Assembly (NCBI RefSeq): GCF_947623445.1
Contig: NC_135245.1
Coordinates: 4,037,501-4,101,500, forward strand
Direction of reading: 5' to 3'
Length of the DNA stretch: 64,000 nt
From: Clavelina lepadiformis
Lineage: Eukaryota; Chordata; Ascidiacea; Aplousobranchia; Clavelinidae
Below, piece after piece: positions 62,401 to 64,000 of the stretch. Numbering within the stretch: the first letter of the stretch is position 1; every line of letters begins with the position of its first letter. Made by a program: the position numbers and the translations under genes. Below the pieces are notes generated by a model. That model ran no database searches. It was not told the DNA's origin and saw only the letters and a list, made by a program, of their open reading frames with translations.

Positions 62401-63510
62401 ATTAAAACTTGTTTAAAGCGGACTCGTGTAACACAACGAGAACGAAGGTTTTCACTCTGGGCCCGTAAGTCTAGAATGCCCCCTCGAGCAATGTTTTGCA
62501 TCAAAGGAAAATCCAATTACACAACAATGCCTGCAAGCTACCAATCGCGAAAAGACGCCTATAACACCTTTGTGGTCAACTCTATCGAAGCGTTAAGCGA
62601 CAAATTACATAAAAATCCACAAAGTTACAATACTGTGCACAAAAGAAATCAGTGTACGATAAAAACGTAAAAATACCAGAAAAAACCGAAGTTCGAGAGA
62701 AAGAAAACACAGATAACAAAAACAATTACAAGTGCAAATATTTTGCCACAACTGGATTGGGATATCGCTCTAGGTTTGCTGTTGCAATGAAAGATGATGC
62801 TTTTACGTCAAGTTATCAAGACTTTCTCGGTAATTTTCGTGACACAATGTTAAAATCGCGGTGGGCAACCGTTTGAGCATGACGACCGACTTAAAAGCAA
62901 ACTGATGGGTTGCAATCGACCTATGGTCTATGGATCACTAAACACATCTTTTTTTGCTGTAATCATACATCTGTGAGTTGTTAAGTCAGTGTATTAGTCA
63001 TAAACCGCTTTCTAACGGTGGGGTCTAAAGAAGCCAAATTTTTACAAAAAGTACATTTTGATACTGGACAAATTATAACCTTCATCGATTTTCGCTTAAC
63101 TACTGAAGCGCTACGCCAAGGGTAAAAAATTATCCTACACCCTTTCTCGTAACCCACTTTTTCAAGAGAAGATAGAAAAGTGCGCATGCTGCACCTACAC
63201 TAAATTATGCTTGACCAAAATGGTTGAACAAATTTTGATTATTTCACTTAAGAATAAGATTCATTAATTTTGATGATTAAAACATATTTAAAAAGACAAA
63301 GCATTTTTTTGTACTCTGCAAGCGTTAAATCGGACGTTTACAACCTACTGACCTACTGCAAAAGCAGAACCAACAAACAAGCCTTGTTACTGCACGTTAG
63401 CATTGACATCACACAAATGAATTATGATGTCTATGGCCAGTGCAAATATTTACAGTCTGAGCTAGCAGTGAAAGCAGGTAAGGTAAAGCTCATGTCCAAG
63501 TAATGACGAT
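62398..63510 (+). other. Conserved plus-strand ORF block, best preserved copy
   Basis: Three short plus-strand frames are open here: 62398-62670 (90 codons, NYTTMPASYQSRKDAYNTF), 62652-62876 (74 codons, KDDAFTSSYQDFLGNFRD, ending LKSRWATV) and 63270-63503 (77 codons, MNYDVYGQCKY, KAGKVKLMSK). The first two overlap in different frames. The counterparts at 14340-15450 and 3300-4380 are increasingly damaged. No signal peptide, membrane span or known domain is evident. It may be an unrecognised gene carried by the repeat or chance frames in a conserved non-coding part of the retroelement. Confidence 0.45.
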
Positions 63511-64000
63511 TGCAGTTATATTTTGAACACTTTGTGAAAATATTATTTAGTAATGGTTGTGCCATTTACGATGTGCATAATGCAATACACATACGCTAAA
63601 TGTGACACAATAAAATCTTTACAATGATAATAATAATAATTACTCTGTAGAAACTAATGGTGGATTCAAAGTAGCCTACTGTACATGAACAAAAACGGTG
63701 AGAGCACTTCGCCGTAGTCATGCCTTCAACGGAGACCATCGATCGACAATTTGCAAACCATGGGCTTTAAAAATTGACTCAGAATTTTAAATCAGAGTAG
63801 GTGTATCCAGTGACGTATAGTTTACGTTGTTGCGGAAGTTGCGTTCACAGTACCACATAGACATCTAAAATTGGGTTTGACCTCAATTAATTGTATTTTT
63901 CCATGGAATATTATATATTGTTATATTTACATTATATTTGTTATAGCAGTGTATGATTTTTAGCTTTTTATTGACGTGTTTTCTCATTGGTTTGTTTGCG
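63511..64000. repeat. Start of a further segmental-unit flank at the window edge
   Basis: This matches 4370-4751 of unit A, with an insertion near 63875-63965, up to the last base (attgacgtgttttctcattgg at the edge equals 4720-4740). By analogy with unit A, the region upstream of another gene copy could follow outside the window. Confidence 0.7.

Overview
This window is AT-rich animal DNA with short, mostly phase-1 introns and no bacterial signatures. The collagen/EGF/sushi/discoidin gene architecture, compact genes and mixture of Gypsy, hAT and foldback elements fit a tunicate, most likely Ciona. That assignment is an inference; nothing here names the species.

The main content is a cluster of five related secreted-protein genes. 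The three intact copies lie at 6903-10012, 17726-20902 and 50725-53902 (+). Each has nine exons encoding signal peptide, short collagen stretch, neck, EGF, sushi/CCP, EGF, EGF and a C-terminal F5/8 type C (discoidin) domain, 442-443 residues in all. A fourth copy (24958-27842, +) has lost its 5' half and begins at a junction with a retrotransposon. A fifth (42895-38328, -) has all nine exons but a stop codon in exon 1. Copies 1, 2 and 5 are nearly identical in the EGF exons, yet differ by in-frame indels and substitutions only in the three discoidin exons. This pattern suggests a diversifying recognition family.

Layout: 1-10.7 kb and 11.04-21.7 kb are two copies of a segmental duplication, each a decayed Gypsy-type retroelement (- strand) followed by a gene copy. 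22.8-24.95 kb is another Gypsy remnant fused to the truncated gene. 28113-36291 is an apparently intact EnSpm/CACTA-like DNA transposon (CACTG...CAGTG ends, TA target duplication). It encodes an 816-aa C2H2 transposase lying inside the first intron of an eight-exon SAM-domain gene on the same strand. 38.3-42.9 kb is the inverted gene copy, with a MITE in intron 1. 43-50.2 kb is gene-poor with a foldback element. 50.7-53.9 kb is the last intact copy. 58.0-61.1 kb holds the 3' exons of UDP-glucose pyrophosphorylase (UGP2, - strand) with an in-frame stop. 61.5-64 kb holds another foldback element and the start of a further Gypsy-associated repeat unit, which suggests that the array continues beyond the window.

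Exon boundaries were worked out by hand from splice signals, reading phase and comparison between copies. Homology calls rest on recognised motifs, not database searches.
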